A DNA stretch of 64,000 nucleotides from Acidobacteriota bacterium (lineage in GTDB: Bacteria > Acidobacteriota > Thermoanaerobaculia > Gp7-AA8). How positions within the stretch are numbered: the stretch's first letter is position 1; each line of letters opens with the position of its first letter. Made by a program: the position numbers and the translations under genes. Shown here one piece after another: positions 1-9,747 of this stretch. The notes beneath the pieces were generated by a model, which saw only the letters and a program-made list of their open reading frames with translations, did no database searches and had not been told where the DNA came from. The stretch covers positions 124,001-188,000 of the forward strand of contig JAJXWV010000047.1 in assembly GCA_021781455.1 (NCBI GenBank), read 5' to 3'.

Positions 1-74
1 GAGGTTGCGCGGTTACGAGGTTGCGCGGTGCGGTTGCAACCGGACACTGCGGAACCGCGGAACCGCGCAACCCG
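1..74. repeat. P8 inverted 8-bp tandem arms (cut by window edge)
   Basis: The left arm at 1-28 is built of GGTTGCGC/GGTTACGA units. The right arm at 50-74 is the inverted form with GGAACCGC and GCAACC units. The element lies just past the 3' end of the PilZ gene. The same arms recur at about 3499, 3999, 5567, 12604, 48188 and 58592. Confidence 0.75.
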
Positions 75-824
75 TCACGGCTGGAAACGGCCCGGCGGAA
101 TCCCCTCCCCCTCGGCGATCGACAGCTGCGCAAAGAGCTGGATCATCTTCCGCCCCTGTTCATCCGAGCGTGCGTAGGCATCGCAGAGCAGTTGAACCTG
201 CTCGGCGTCCTCGAGGGCAGAAATCGTGAACCCCTGAGCCGGCTGCCCGGGATCGTGCGTCCGCTTCTGCCTCCAGCCGTTGTTCTCCCACTGATAGCAG
301 ACATAGCCGCTTTCCTTGGCCATGCGGGAGGTCGGGAGCACCGATGAGCCGACCGCTTCCTTGACGTCCTTGACATTGGCGGTGAGCTGGCCACCGTGGC
401 GGAAGATCGGCATCTTGCCGACCTCGTGCTTCGGCACGACCCCGCGGGCGTTCATCTTCTGCTCCTCGAGAGCGCGGGTGATGAAGACGCCGATCATCTT
501 CTTGAGGGATGCCTTGGTCGCCCCGACGATATTCATGAACTCCAGGCCGGAGTGATAGACGGTCATCCCGTCCGCACCGACCGAGAAGCGCTCCAGCCGG
601 GAGCGGACGATTCGGCAATCGACCGAGATGTCCTCTTCTTCCCAGCGGAACGCCAGGTGACCGGTGCTCCCCGCGGCCAGAGCGCTGGCGTGCTCAATGC
701 GCGCACCGAGGACGCTGACGTCGACAATGACGACCTGGGCCGTTCCGAGCCGCGCGATCAGCGGCTGCGGCAGATGGACCCTTTGTACGCGACGCGTCCT
801 CGGATACTGCTGCATCAGCTGCAA
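75..824 (-). CDS. PilZ-domain protein
   Basis: A 249-residue soluble protein with an N-terminal PilZ domain. The two short c-di-GMP contact motifs are present: RxxxR at residues 11-15 (RRVQR) and D/NxSxxG at 35-40 (DVSVLG). This supports c-di-GMP binding as in the PilZ family. The C-terminal half, from about residue 110, holds no domain I recognise and is rich in charged residues. There is no signal peptide or membrane segment, so it is probably cytosolic. It stands alone on the minus strand between a P8 palindrome and the family G repeat. The output it controls cannot be told from context. Confidence is good for PilZ and nil for the target. Confidence 0.8.
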   Translation of the reverse strand: MQLMQQYPRTRRVQRVHLPQPLIARLGTAQVVIVDVSVLGARIEHASALAAGSTGHLAFRWEEEDISVDCRIVRSRLERFSVGADGMTVYHSGLEFMNIVGATKASLKKMIGVFITRALEEQKMNARGVVPKHEVGKMPIFRHGGQLTANVKDVKEAVGSSVLPTSRMAKESGYVCYQWENNGWRQKRTHDPGQPAQGFTISALEDAEQVQLLCDAYARSDEQGRKMIQLFAQLSIAEGEGIPPGRFQP

Positions 825-890
825 AATGATAACTGGTCAACTCGCCCCCGTCGTCAGCGCGGCATGAGCGGAGCGTAAAAATCGAGCTGG

Positions 891-1192
891 CAGCGGGGCT
901 TTGGCGAGGCGGCGGAGCCGCCGACATCATTTAGCGGCGGCCGTGGGGCCGCCGTCCGATCGGCCCGACCCAGCGTCCGAGCGCGCGCAGCGCGCAACAG
1001 ATCCTCGGTCTGTTTCCCCGGACTTCTGTCGGGCACTTCGTGCCCTCGTACGCTGATGCGATCACTTGCTCCGGCGGCCTGACGGCCGCCGCTAAATTCT
1101 TACGGCGGCTACGCCGCCTGTCGCTGCTCCGCGGCGGGAGTGCCCTTTCGAAATTCCGCCGCACCCGCTGAATATCCTGAAGAGCCGAAAAA
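891..1192. repeat. Family G dispersed repeat, copy 1 (~300 bp)
   Basis: This stretch is nearly identical over about 230 bp to 49366-49620 and weakly similar beyond that. It holds several nested GC hairpins (for example the GGCGGCGGAGCCGCC type) and the shared stretch ending in CGTACGCTGATGCGATC. There is no convincing ORF; short ORFs in it are GC-rich shadows. It fills the spacer between the PilZ gene and the secreted-protein gene. It could be a non-autonomous mobile element or a structured RNA. Confidence 0.75.
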
Positions 1193-1237
1193 GTCAGAGA
1201 GTCCCTGGTCGCCCTGCCCGCTACCCGCTACCCGCTG

Positions 1238-1268
1238 AAAAAAAAAGGCCGCGCGTTGCCGCGCGGCC
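1238..1268 (-). terminator. Rho-independent terminator of the secreted-protein gene
   Basis: Read on the minus strand, a perfect 9-bp stem GGCCGCGCG / CGCGCGGCC (1247-1268) with a 4-base loop is followed by nine U (1246 to 1238). It sits about 27 bp after the stop codon at 1295. Confidence 0.9.
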
Positions 1269-1294
1269 TCGGGCTGAAAATCGAGGAAAATCCG

Positions 1295-2380
1295 CTAGTG
1301 CTTCACTGCGCGGTGCATCACCGGAACGCCCTTGCAGGGGGTCTGCCCCGCGCCGGGATAGATGCAGGAGATCTGATTGTCGGTCAAGGCGAGGAAGTAC
1401 TGCGGCTCGAGCGTCGTGGCGTCGCCCGACGCGTTGTCGGCAACCGAACCGTAGGCGAAGAAGGCCGGGCAACCGTTCGGCAGACAGTTCGTCGGGGCGT
1501 CGCTCGTCGGCGTGCTGCTGATCTGCTGGACCGTCACGAAGAAATTCGTTCCGGAGACGCCCGGAAAGGCTGTGGGGAGCGGTATCTGCGTTTGGCCGAG
1601 CGGTCCGAGGGAGGCCTGGTACGGCGTGCCGACCGGCGTAGTCGGAGCGTTGCCGGCGTAGAGGGTGACCTTGAGGACCGTGTTCGAAAACTGCGACGCG
1701 TTCACCAGACCGATGTTGCTGCGATAGGTCCCAGCCGTGCCGGTGGTGCCGTTCTGCGTGATGCCGGTGATGAACACCTGATCGAGGCCGTTGGCCGCCT
1801 GGTCAGAGGAGACGAAGTTGTACCAGGGGTATCCGGTGAAGAGCTGGCCGGTCGTTGGCGGAGCGGCGAGTACCTGCCCGCAGCTGTTCGTGTAGGGCTG
1901 GCCGAGCGTGGCCCCCGAAGGAATCGAGTAGACGCGCGTCTCGACCGAGATATTGCGGAAGTTCGGGCTGACGCCGTTTGAATTCTGCGTATCGGCGCCG
2001 CAGCTCGTGTTCGCTTTGCAGCCGTTGAACACGGCCTGGCCGAAACCGCTGGTCATCCCCAAACCGCCCTGAGCCTGCGGGAGGCCGACGAAGTCGACGA
2101 GGGTGCGCCGCTCCAGCGGCTGCAGAGTGATCAGGTTCGGGAACGTCGTCGCCCCCGTGGGGCAGCCCAACGGGCCGGCGCAGTAGATGACCGAAACGGC
2201 CACAGGGTCGGTGGTGACGTTGGAGATGAAGACGTCGGTCAGGAACGTGCCCGACCCGCCCACAGCGTGAATGACAGCCGGAACGTAGACCTGGTCGGCG
2301 GCACGGAAGTTCGTCGCCATGGCCGTGGCGGCGCTGAGGGCGAAGATCGCGGCAACACCGAAAAACTTAAGCTTCGACAT
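1295..2380 (-). CDS. Secreted protein of unknown function
   Basis: A 361-residue protein with a clear Sec signal peptide (basic MSKLK, hydrophobic core, AMA/TN cleavage near residue 22). The mature part is rich in T, S, N, G and V with beta-type patterning (start VYVPAVIHAVGG) and several Cys pairs, suggesting an extracytoplasmic beta-sandwich. I do not recognise a named family with certainty. The strong ribosome site AAGGGGAG lies 4 bases before the ATG, and the gene has its own terminator at 1238-1268, so it is monocistronic and probably well expressed. It is divergent from the pseudouridine synthase gene. Confidence 0.7.
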   Translation of the reverse strand: MSKLKFFGVAAIFALSAATAMATNFRAADQVYVPAVIHAVGGSGTFLTDVFISNVTTDPVAVSVIYCAGPLGCPTGATTFPNLITLQPLERRTLVDFVGLPQAQGGLGMTSGFGQAVFNGCKANTSCGADTQNSNGVSPNFRNISVETRVYSIPSGATLGQPYTNSCGQVLAAPPTTGQLFTGYPWYNFVSSDQAANGLDQVFITGITQNGTTGTAGTYRSNIGLVNASQFSNTVLKVTLYAGNAPTTPVGTPYQASLGPLGQTQIPLPTAFPGVSGTNFFVTVQQISSTPTSDAPTNCLPNGCPAFFAYGSVADNASGDATTLEPQYFLALTDNQISCIYPGAGQTPCKGVPVMHRAVKH

Positions 2381-2449
2381 AGTCTCCCCTTCTACATCAA
2401 TGGATGAATTGACTCTCGAAACGACATTTGCGGCTCTTTGTGATCATGC

Positions 2450-2477
2450 ATTCTAATGCCAAACTTTTCTTCGACAA
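2450..2477 (-). promoter_or_regulatory. Possible sigma-70 promoter of the secreted-protein gene
   Basis: On the minus strand TTGTCG (2472-2477) and TAGAAT (2450-2455) are separated by 16 bases. They lie about 70 bp upstream of the ATG at 2380, in the only AT-rich patch of the divergent spacer 2381-2519. This is a motif match only. Confidence 0.35.
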
Positions 2478-2519
2478 CTCCAAACTTTCAGCGACGATCG
2501 GGCCAAGAGCGCGGACGAT

Positions 2520-3497
2520 ATGCGCAGCGGCTGCATCCGTATACTTCGGCCGGTGAGCAATCTTCGCGCCCACATCGTCCGGCCGGAACACGACGGCGCA
2601 CGTCTCGATCGCGCGCTCGTGGAGATGTACCCGGAGTGCAGCCGCAGCTTTCTGGCGCGTCTGATCGCCGAGGGTCATGTACGCGTTGATACGGCGGTCG
2701 CCGGCAAAGCGTCGCAGCGAGTCGCCGCAGGCCAGCGGGTCGAGGTGGAATTCCCTCCTCCCGCCCCCGCCTCCATCGAATCGCAGGACCTGCCGTTGCG
2801 GGTGCTGTTCGACGACGAGGATCTCGTGGTCATCGACAAACCGGCGGGACTGGTGGTCCATCCGGCAGCGGGACATCGCGACCGGACGCTCGTCAACGCT
2901 CTGCTGTTCCACGTCCACGACCTCAGCGGGGTCGGTGGTGAGCTGCGGCCGGGCATCGTGCACCGTCTCGACAAGGACACCAGCGGCGTCATGGTGATCG
3001 CCAAAAACGACGAAGCTCATCGAAAGCTGACGGCGGCGTGGAACAGCGACTCCATCCGAAAGGAGTACGTCGCCGTCGTTTACGGAACGCCCGAGCCGAT
3101 CAGGGGAACGATCGACGCGCCGATCGGCCGCGACCCTCGCAACCGCAAGCGCATGACCGTGTTGAAAAGTGGCCGCCGCGCCATCACCGACTACGAAGTG
3201 ATCGAGCGCCTCCGCGGAGTCTCCGTCGTCCGCTGCCGCCTGCGCAGCGGTCGCACCCATCAGATCCGCGTGCACATGAAGCACATCGGCCATCCGATCG
3301 TCGGCGATCCCGTCTATTCCGGACCGCAGTGGAGAGGGATCCCGGACAAACGCATTCAGAAAGCGCTGGCATCGCTGCCTCGCCAGGCTCTGCATGCCGC
3401 GCGTCTGACGATCGTGCACCCGCGAACGGGGGCCACCATGACGTTCGAGGCGGAGGTGCCTGTGGATATGGCGCAGCTCATTGTGGCTCTTCGGTAA
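2520..3497 (+). CDS. rluD: RluA/RluD-family 23S rRNA pseudouridine synthase
   Basis: A 325-residue protein. An S4 RNA-binding domain at about residues 25-80 (LDRALVEMYPECSRSFLARL) is followed by the RluA-type catalytic domain. The catalytic aspartate is D151 in HRLDKDTSG, with the upstream VIDKPAGLVVHP and downstream RTHQIRVHM motifs intact. The family isomerises specific uridines of 23S rRNA (RluD: U1911/1915/1917 in E. coli). The length and S4 domain fit RluD or a close relative, but site specificity cannot be read here. The ATG at 2520 may be about 10 codons early. The 3' end overlaps the converging four-helix-bundle gene by 20 bp. Confidence 0.88.
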   Translation: MRSGCIRILRPVSNLRAHIVRPEHDGARLDRALVEMYPECSRSFLARLIAEGHVRVDTAVAGKASQRVAAGQRVEVEFPPPAPASIESQDLPLRVLFDDEDLVVIDKPAGLVVHPAAGHRDRTLVNALLFHVHDLSGVGGELRPGIVHRLDKDTSGVMVIAKNDEAHRKLTAAWNSDSIRKEYVAVVYGTPEPIRGTIDAPIGRDPRNRKRMTVLKSGRRAITDYEVIERLRGVSVVRCRLRSGRTHQIRVHMKHIGHPIVGDPVYSGPQWRGIPDKRIQKALASLPRQALHAARLTIVHPRTGATMTFEAEVPVDMAQLIVALR

Positions 3498-3909
3498 TCC
3501 GGTTCCGCGGTTGCGCGGTTCCGCGGTTGCGCGGTGTTCGAGCCTCACGTTCTCGCCGCTGTACCCAGTCGATCAGACCAACGAGGGCCTTGCCGGTACG
3601 CTGTACGCCGCGCGCAATTCGCTCGCGCTGCTGCTCGTCAAGAAAGCCAAGGCGATTCGCGATCAGGGCTTCCGCCTCCACCTCAAACAGCGATCCGCGA
3701 GCCTGGCTGAGGAACTGCCGCCACTCTCCGAATGACAGTCTTCCCTGCCCCTCAGCAATCTGGCTTGACACTCCCACCGCGGCTCGGCGCAGTTGTGAGG
3801 TCAAGCCGTAGAGCTCAGCCCTAGGGAATGCTGCGGTGACTGCGTAGACCTCGGCCGTCAGGTCAACAGCTCGTTGGAAAGCAACGAGGTCGTAGAACGA
3901 TTTGGACAT
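3478..3909 (-). CDS. Four-helix-bundle protein (23S rRNA-IVP / S23 type)
   Basis: A 143-residue protein from the chosen start MSKSFYDL; an upstream in-frame ATG at 3948 adds 13 unlikely residues. It contains the family hallmarks DLVAFQRAVDL near the N-terminus, LYGLTSQLRRAAVGVSSQIAEG, and the LSQARGSLFEVEAE helix. The family was first seen in intervening sequences of 23S rRNA genes, but most members are stand-alone and of unknown role. The last about 19 residues (RTPRNRGTAQPRNR...) are encoded by a P8 repeat arm rather than family sequence. The mirror arm lies upstream at 3999-4033, so the whole gene is bracketed by inverted repeats. Confidence 0.85.
   Translation of the reverse strand: MSKSFYDLVAFQRAVDLTAEVYAVTAAFPRAELYGLTSQLRRAAVGVSSQIAEGQGRLSFGEWRQFLSQARGSLFEVEAEALIANRLGFLDEQQRERIARGVQRTGKALVGLIDWVQRREREARTPRNRGTAQPRNRITEEPQ
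3499..3537. repeat. P8 arm (left) inside the 3' end of the IVP-type gene
   Basis: Tandem 8-bp units alternate GGTTCCGC and GGTTGCGC. The arm begins at the rluD stop codon and codes for the C-terminal tail of the four-helix-bundle protein. Confidence 0.8.
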
Positions 3910-3998
3910 GTGATTTCGGCGCCGACAATGACGCACCGAAGGAGACAAGGATCGACTGCGGCTGGTGTGGGTAGCCTCAGTGTACCTCGGCTACCACC

Positions 3999-4033
3999 AC
4001 CGCGGAACCGCGCAACCGCGGAACCGCGCAACC
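3999..4033. repeat. P8 arm (right), inverted copy
   Basis: Units GGAACCGC and GCAACCGC mirror the arm at 3499-3537. The pair encloses the four-helix-bundle gene. This arm ends just before the stop codon of the nucleoside transporter gene at 4041. Confidence 0.8.
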
Positions 4034-4040
4034 AAGGTTC

Positions 4041-5480
4041 CTACAACAACATCCCCGCAATCGTCGCCGTCAGGAAGTTCGCCAGGGTGCCGGCGATCAT
4101 CGCGCGCAGGCCTAACCGGGCCAGGTCGCCTCGCCGCTTGGGAGCGAGCGAGCCGATGCCGCCGATCTGGATGGCGATCGAGGAGAAGTTGGCGAAACCG
4201 CAGAGCGCGTAGGTCACGATCGCGAAGCTGCGCGGATCCATGGCGTGCGGGTTGGCCCTGATGATCTCGCCGAGCCGCGCGAAGGCCACGAACTCGTTGA
4301 GCACCATGCGCGTACCGAGAAGGTTGCCAACCTGCAGGGTGTCCTTCCACGACACCCCCATGGCCCAGGCGATGGGGCGGAAAACCCAGCCCATGAGGAT
4401 GTCGAGGCTGGCCGGGAAATACGCGGCAACCGCCGGTGCAGCGGTCAGCAGCCAGCCGTGCACGTAGCCGAAGATCCCGTTGAACAGCGCCACCAGCGCG
4501 ATGAAGGCGATGAGCATGCCCGCAACGTTGAGCGCGAGATACAGTCCCTCGATCGCCCCACGGCCGGCGGCGTCGATCACGTTCACATCCTGCTTCGGAA
4601 CGACGATCTCGATGTCCCCGCCCGTCTTCGGCTGTTCGGTCTCGGGAACGATGATCTTGGCCATCATGATCGCGCCCGGGGCGGTCATGATCACGGCGGT
4701 CAGAAGGTGGATGACGTCCACGTGCGCCACCAGGACGTAGGCAGCCATGATCGCGCCGGAGACGTGGGCCATGCCGGCAGTCATGATCGTCATGAGCTCC
4801 GACATGGTCATGTCATCGAGGAAAGGCCGGATGGTCAGAGGTGCCTCGGTCTGGCCCATGAAGATCGAGGCGGCGACCGAGGTCGACTCCGCACCCGAGG
4901 CGCCCATGAAGCGGGTCATGATCTTCGCGAAGAAGCGCACCACCGGTTGCATGACGCCGACGTAGTAGAGGATGGCAAAGATCGAGGCGATGAAAATGAT
5001 CGTCGGCAGCACCTGCATGGCGAAGATCAGTCCGAGACTGCTGGAGCCGTCGCCCAGCGGACCGAAGACGAATCTCGCTCCTTCCGCGGTGTAGCCGAGC
5101 AGGCGGTTGACGATTTCCTTGAGCGTCTCGAAGAGGAACGCCAGAAGGTTGAACGTCAGAAACAGATAGGCGGTGGCGACGCCGAATGCCGCCCAGAGAC
5201 CGCGGCGAGGCGCTGGCTGTTGCATCCGTTTGGCGATCTGGTACACGACGATCGCCAGGACGACGAAGATCGCTCCCGCCAGCTCGCGAGTGATCGGCGC
5301 GGCGATCGGCGCGAGCACGCTGGCGATGAGCGTCCCCTTGAGGACCGTGATGGCGACGAGGATCTGCAGCAGAAGGCCCCAGCCGACCGTCTTCCACCGA
5401 ATGGCCGATCGGTTGTTGGACAGCCCGATGGCAATGCCGAGAATGAGCACGAACCCTATCAGCGCAGAGAAACGCTCCAT
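4041..5480 (-). CDS. nupC: Concentrative nucleoside transporter (NupC/CNT family)
   Basis: A 479-residue integral membrane protein, slightly longer than typical bacterial CNTs (about 400-430). It carries the CNT substrate-site motifs GQTEAPL and LNEFVAFARL and the segment TAGMAHVSGAIMAAYV. Such carriers import nucleosides with Na+ or H+. It is divergent from a purine nucleoside phosphorylase 226 bp away, which suggests salvage: import of purine nucleosides and then phosphorolysis. The spacer holds a P8 palindrome. Cation and substrate preference cannot be assigned. Confidence 0.92.
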   Translation of the reverse strand: MERFSALIGFVLILGIAIGLSNNRSAIRWKTVGWGLLLQILVAITVLKGTLIASVLAPIAAPITRELAGAIFVVLAIVVYQIAKRMQQPAPRRGLWAAFGVATAYLFLTFNLLAFLFETLKEIVNRLLGYTAEGARFVFGPLGDGSSSLGLIFAMQVLPTIIFIASIFAILYYVGVMQPVVRFFAKIMTRFMGASGAESTSVAASIFMGQTEAPLTIRPFLDDMTMSELMTIMTAGMAHVSGAIMAAYVLVAHVDVIHLLTAVIMTAPGAIMMAKIIVPETEQPKTGGDIEIVVPKQDVNVIDAAGRGAIEGLYLALNVAGMLIAFIALVALFNGIFGYVHGWLLTAAPAVAAYFPASLDILMGWVFRPIAWAMGVSWKDTLQVGNLLGTRMVLNEFVAFARLGEIIRANPHAMDPRSFAIVTYALCGFANFSSIAIQIGGIGSLAPKRRGDLARLGLRAMIAGTLANFLTATIAGMLL

Positions 5481-5566
5481 CTGGAGCTCCGATCTTGTTG
5501 CGTGTGTTGAACCGCGCGAGCGTTGTAGCCGAGGCGGGCGCGACAGTCAATGACGACAGGGGGTGG

Positions 5567-5668
5567 GCGGTTCCGCGGTTGCGCGGTTCCGCGGTCGAGG
5601 AATTCGGACTTTTCCGCGCCATCGCACACCACGGAACCGCGCAACCGCGCAACCTCGCAACCTCGGGC
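5567..5668. repeat. P8 palindrome between nupC and punA
   Basis: The left arm (5567-5600) of GGTTCCGC/GGTTGCGC units is mirrored at 5631-5664. It sits in the divergent promoter region, 37 bp before the punA start. Confidence 0.8.
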
Positions 5669-5705
5669 CTGCTCGATAAAGCTCGCGGTTATACTCCCGC
5701 CCGCC

Positions 5706-6521
5706 ATGATCAAACCGATCGACGAAGCCGTCTCGTTCATCCGCTCGCGTTCCAGGCTGCAGCCCGCCGCCGGCGTCATCCTCGGCTCCGGGCTGGGCGA
5801 CGTGGCCGACTCCATCGACGTCGAGACCGCCATCGGCTATGGCGAGATCCCGGGCGCGAAAGCGTCAGGTGTGGCCGGCCATCAGGGCCGCCTCGTCCTC
5901 GGCCGCGCCGGAAAGGCGCCCGTCGCCGTGATGCAGGGCCGCATTCACTTCTACGAAGGCCACGAGTTGGGCGACGTGATGTTCCTGACGCGCGTCCTGG
6001 GGCGGCTCGGGATCAAGTCGCTCGTCGTCACCAACGCCGCCGGTGGCGTGAACACCTCCTACGGCGCCGGCGACCTGATGCTGATCTCGGATCACATCAA
6101 CTTCATGGGCGTGAATCCTCTGCGCGGGCCCAACATCGACGAGCTGGGCGTGCGCTTCCCCGACATGTCGGAGTCCTACCCCGAGTCGTTGCGGGAAATG
6201 GCCAGGGGCGTTGCCAGGTCGATCGGAATCAAGCTTCAGGAAGGCGTCTATCTGGCGCTCTCCGGGCCGACCTACGAGACGCCCGCAGAGATCCGCGCCT
6301 TCCGCACTCTGGGCGCCGACGCGGTCGGCATGTCCACGGTGCCCGAAGTCATCGCCGCCTCGCAGATGCAGATTCCGGTGCTCGGGATCTCCTGCATCAC
6401 GAACATGGCCGCCGGCATCCTCAAGCAGAAGCTCACGCACCAGGAAGTCATGGACACGACCGCCCGAGTGCAGAAGCAGTTCGCGGCTCTCGTGTTAGGC
6501 GTGCTGGAGAAGCTCGCCTAG
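5706..6521 (+). CDS. punA: Purine nucleoside phosphorylase (class I trimeric type)
   Basis: A 271-residue cytosolic enzyme that cleaves purine (deoxy)nucleosides with phosphate to base plus (deoxy)ribose-1-phosphate. Motifs are GSGLGDVAD (phosphate loop), HEGxx-type segment FYEGHELGDV, VTNAAGGVN, and GPTYETPAEIRAF followed by GADAVGMSTVPE, all typical of PNP/MTAP. The start at 5706 (MIKPIDEA) is chosen because the longer frame upstream only reads through the P8 repeat. It is divergent from nupC and is followed by a family D palindrome rather than another gene in operon. Confidence 0.92.
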   Translation: MIKPIDEAVSFIRSRSRLQPAAGVILGSGLGDVADSIDVETAIGYGEIPGAKASGVAGHQGRLVLGRAGKAPVAVMQGRIHFYEGHELGDVMFLTRVLGRLGIKSLVVTNAAGGVNTSYGAGDLMLISDHINFMGVNPLRGPNIDELGVRFPDMSESYPESLREMARGVARSIGIKLQEGVYLALSGPTYETPAEIRAFRTLGADAVGMSTVPEVIAASQMQIPVLGISCITNMAAGILKQKLTHQEVMDTTARVQKQFAALVLGVLEKLA

Positions 6522-6627
6522 GAGTGCGGACGTCCCGTCCGCAAGCGCGGGACGTCTCGTCCCGCGGTGCTGCAGGAACAGCGCCGGGCGGGACGCCCGG
6601 CGCATGCGGACGGGACGTCCGCACTCC
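6521..6627. repeat. Family D palindrome, copy D1
   Basis: A 107-bp imperfect palindrome starting GGAGTGCGGACGTCCCGTCC and ending with its mirror. Inner hairpins are CGCGGGACGTCTCGTCCCGCG and GCGCCGGGCGGGACGCCCGGCGC. It starts one base before the last base of the punA stop codon and could serve as a 3' hairpin for that transcript. Confidence 0.85.
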
Positions 6628-6661
6628 GCCAACGCTGCGATAATGGCGGCCGCCAATCGCC

Positions 6662-7887
6662 ATGAACGTCAGCAAGTCGAGTCTCGATCAGCTTCGCATC
6701 GAGCGGCCGTCGGATGATCTGCCCGCCAGCCGGCGGTGGGTCATCTTCGCCGGAGTCGCGTTTGCTGTGGCTGCGATCGTCATCGTGCTGCTGCTTCTGG
6801 GAGGCTCGGTAGCGGACGTGACCGTCGCGACGGCGCAGAGCGTTTCCGCGGCGCCGGGCGGCTCAGCAGTCCTCAATGCCACGGGTTACGTCACCGCCCG
6901 CCGCCAGGCGACGGTGTCCGCGAAAGTCACCGGCAAGGTCGCCGAGGTGTTGATCGAGGAAGGGCTGCACGTGAAGGCAGGCCAGGTGCTGGCAAGGCTC
7001 GACGATGCACGTGCGGCGTCGGCGTTGAGCCTGGCCAGGGCGCAGGCCTCCGCTGCGGCCGCCGATCTCGAGGAGACGCGGGTGCGGATCATCGAGGCGC
7101 AGGCAAATTTCGACCGGTCGCGGGCGCTCAGCACCCAGCAGATCTTCAGCAAGGCCGACCTCGATCGCGATACGGCTTCGCTGAATGCGTTGCGGGCGCA
7201 CCTCGCTGCCCAGACCGATGCGCTCAACGTCGCCCGGCGCCAGGTCGAGCTCACCAGCCAGGACATGGCCGACACGGTCATCCGCGCGCCGTTCGACGGC
7301 GTGGTCGTCTCCAAGGACGCCCAGCCCGGCGAAATGGTCTCCCCGATTTCCGCAGGCGGCGGCTTCACGCGCACCGGCATCTGCACGATCGTCGACATGG
7401 ACTCGCTGGAGATCGACGTCGACGTGAGCGAGTCCTACATCAACCGGGTGCGGCCCGCGCAGCCCGTGGAAGCGGTGCTCGATGCCTATCCGGACTGGCG
7501 GATTCCGGCGCACGTGATCACCGTGATCCCCACGGCCGACCGGCAGAAGGCGACCGTGAAGGTGCGCATCGCCTTCGATGCGAAGGACCCGCGCATCCTC
7601 CCCGACATGGGCGTGAAGGTCGCCTTCATCGACAACAGCCGCGGGACGGAAGGGAGCCGCGGTGTGCAGATACCTCAGAGCGCGCTGCGGCGGGACGGCA
7701 ATCAGGACGTGGTGTTCGTGGTCTCCGGTGATCGCGTAGAACGCCGCGCGGTGAAGATCACGGGCAACGACAGCGGATGGGCCGTGATCAGTGCCGGCCT
7801 CACGGCGGGCGATCGCGTCGTCACGGCCGGGCCGGCCGATCTCCGCGACGGGCAGCGCGTGAAGATCAGGAAGGAGGAGAAAGCGTC

Positions 7888-7891
<4 letters not shown>
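6662..7891 (+). CDS. Efflux adaptor (membrane fusion) protein, HlyD/MacA type
   Basis: A 409-residue periplasmic adaptor anchored by one N-terminal membrane helix (about residues 26-47). The barrel-sandwich (lipoyl-like) halves read VTARRQATVSAKVTGKV and VIRAPFDGVVVSKDAQPGEMV. They flank an alpha-hairpin of about residues 115-200, followed by beta-barrel segments. It is the first gene of a four-gene unit: its stop overlaps the ATPase start (ATGA). The set therefore resembles MacA-MacB or other ABC-driven exporters with separate ATPase and permeases. The substrate is unknown. Confidence 0.9.
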
Positions 7892-8579
<688 letters not shown>

Positions 8580-8583
<4 letters not shown>

Positions 8584-9734
8584 GATTCGCGCTGCTCGTC
8601 CTTTCCAACTTCCGCCGCCACATGCTGCGCACGATCCTGACCATCGCCTCGATCGTCGTGGCCTTCGTGCTCTTCGCTTATCTGGCGGCCATCCGCCATG
8701 CCTTCGAGATGGGAGTGAGCATGGCCGGCGCCGACCGGCTGGTCGTCCGCCACAAGGTCTCGATCATCCAGCCTCTGCCGATGAGCTATCAGGCCGAGAT
8801 CGATCGGATTGACGGCGTCGCCGAGAGCAGCCAGGCCGTCTGGTTCGGAGGCATCTACAAGGACGTGCGGAACCAGATCCCGCAGATCGCCGTCGAGCCG
8901 CAGAAGTTCATGGACATCTATCCTGAGTTCATCCTGAAGCCGGACCAGAAGAAGGCCTGGCTGGCGACGCGCACCGGCGTCGTGGCCGGCCGCAAGCTCG
9001 CCGAGAGGTTCGGCTGGCACGTCGGAGACAAGATCCCGATCATGGCCACCTACATGCGCCCGAAGGACGGCGGAAACCTCTGGACGTTCGACCTGGTGGG
9101 GATCTACGACGGCGCCAACCCGGAGACCGACACCACGCAGTTCTTCATGCGCACCGACTACGTCGACGAGAACCGCACTTTCGGCAAAGGCCAGACCGGC
9201 TGGTACTACATCAAGGTGAAGGACCCGAAGAACGCCGAATCGATCGCCCGCCGCATCGACGAGCACTTCGCGAATTCTCCCGCCGAGACCAAGACCGAGA
9301 CCGAGAAAGCCTTCATCAAGGGCTTTGCCGAGCAGATGGGCAACATCGGCGCGATCGTCACCGCGATCCTCGGCGCCGTCTTCTTCACCATCCTTCTCGT
9401 GGCCGGCAACACCATGGCCCAGGCCGTGCGCGAGCGCATCGGAGAGCTCGGCGTGCTCAAAGCCATTGGCTTCACCGACCTGCAGATGCTGGGCCTGGTG
9501 CTCGTGGAATCGCTGCTGATCTCGGTCGTCGGGGGCGCCGCCGGGCTGGCCCTCGGATCGCTGTTCATCTCCGGCGGAGATCCGACGCACGGCGCCCTGC
9601 CGATCTTCCTCTTCCCGACCGCGGATCTCGTCAAAGGCGCGATCATCGTCGTCGTCCTCGGCCTCATCACCGGAATCATTCCGGCCCTGCAGGCCATGCG
9701 TCTCAATGCCGTCGAAGCGCTGCGCAGGGAGTAG
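8580..9734 (+). CDS. ABC permease, MacB/FtsX fold (first of two)
   Basis: A 384-residue permease with one N-terminal membrane helix (about residues 15-38), a large periplasmic domain (about 40-255) and three C-terminal helices ending ALQAMRLNAVEALRRE, the family end motif. It overlaps the ATPase by 4 bp and is followed after 13 bp by a second permease. Two different permeases with one ATPase suggest a heterodimer, as in LolC/LolE. Substrate is unknown. Confidence 0.9.
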
Positions 9735-9747
9735 CGGAGGATCTGCA

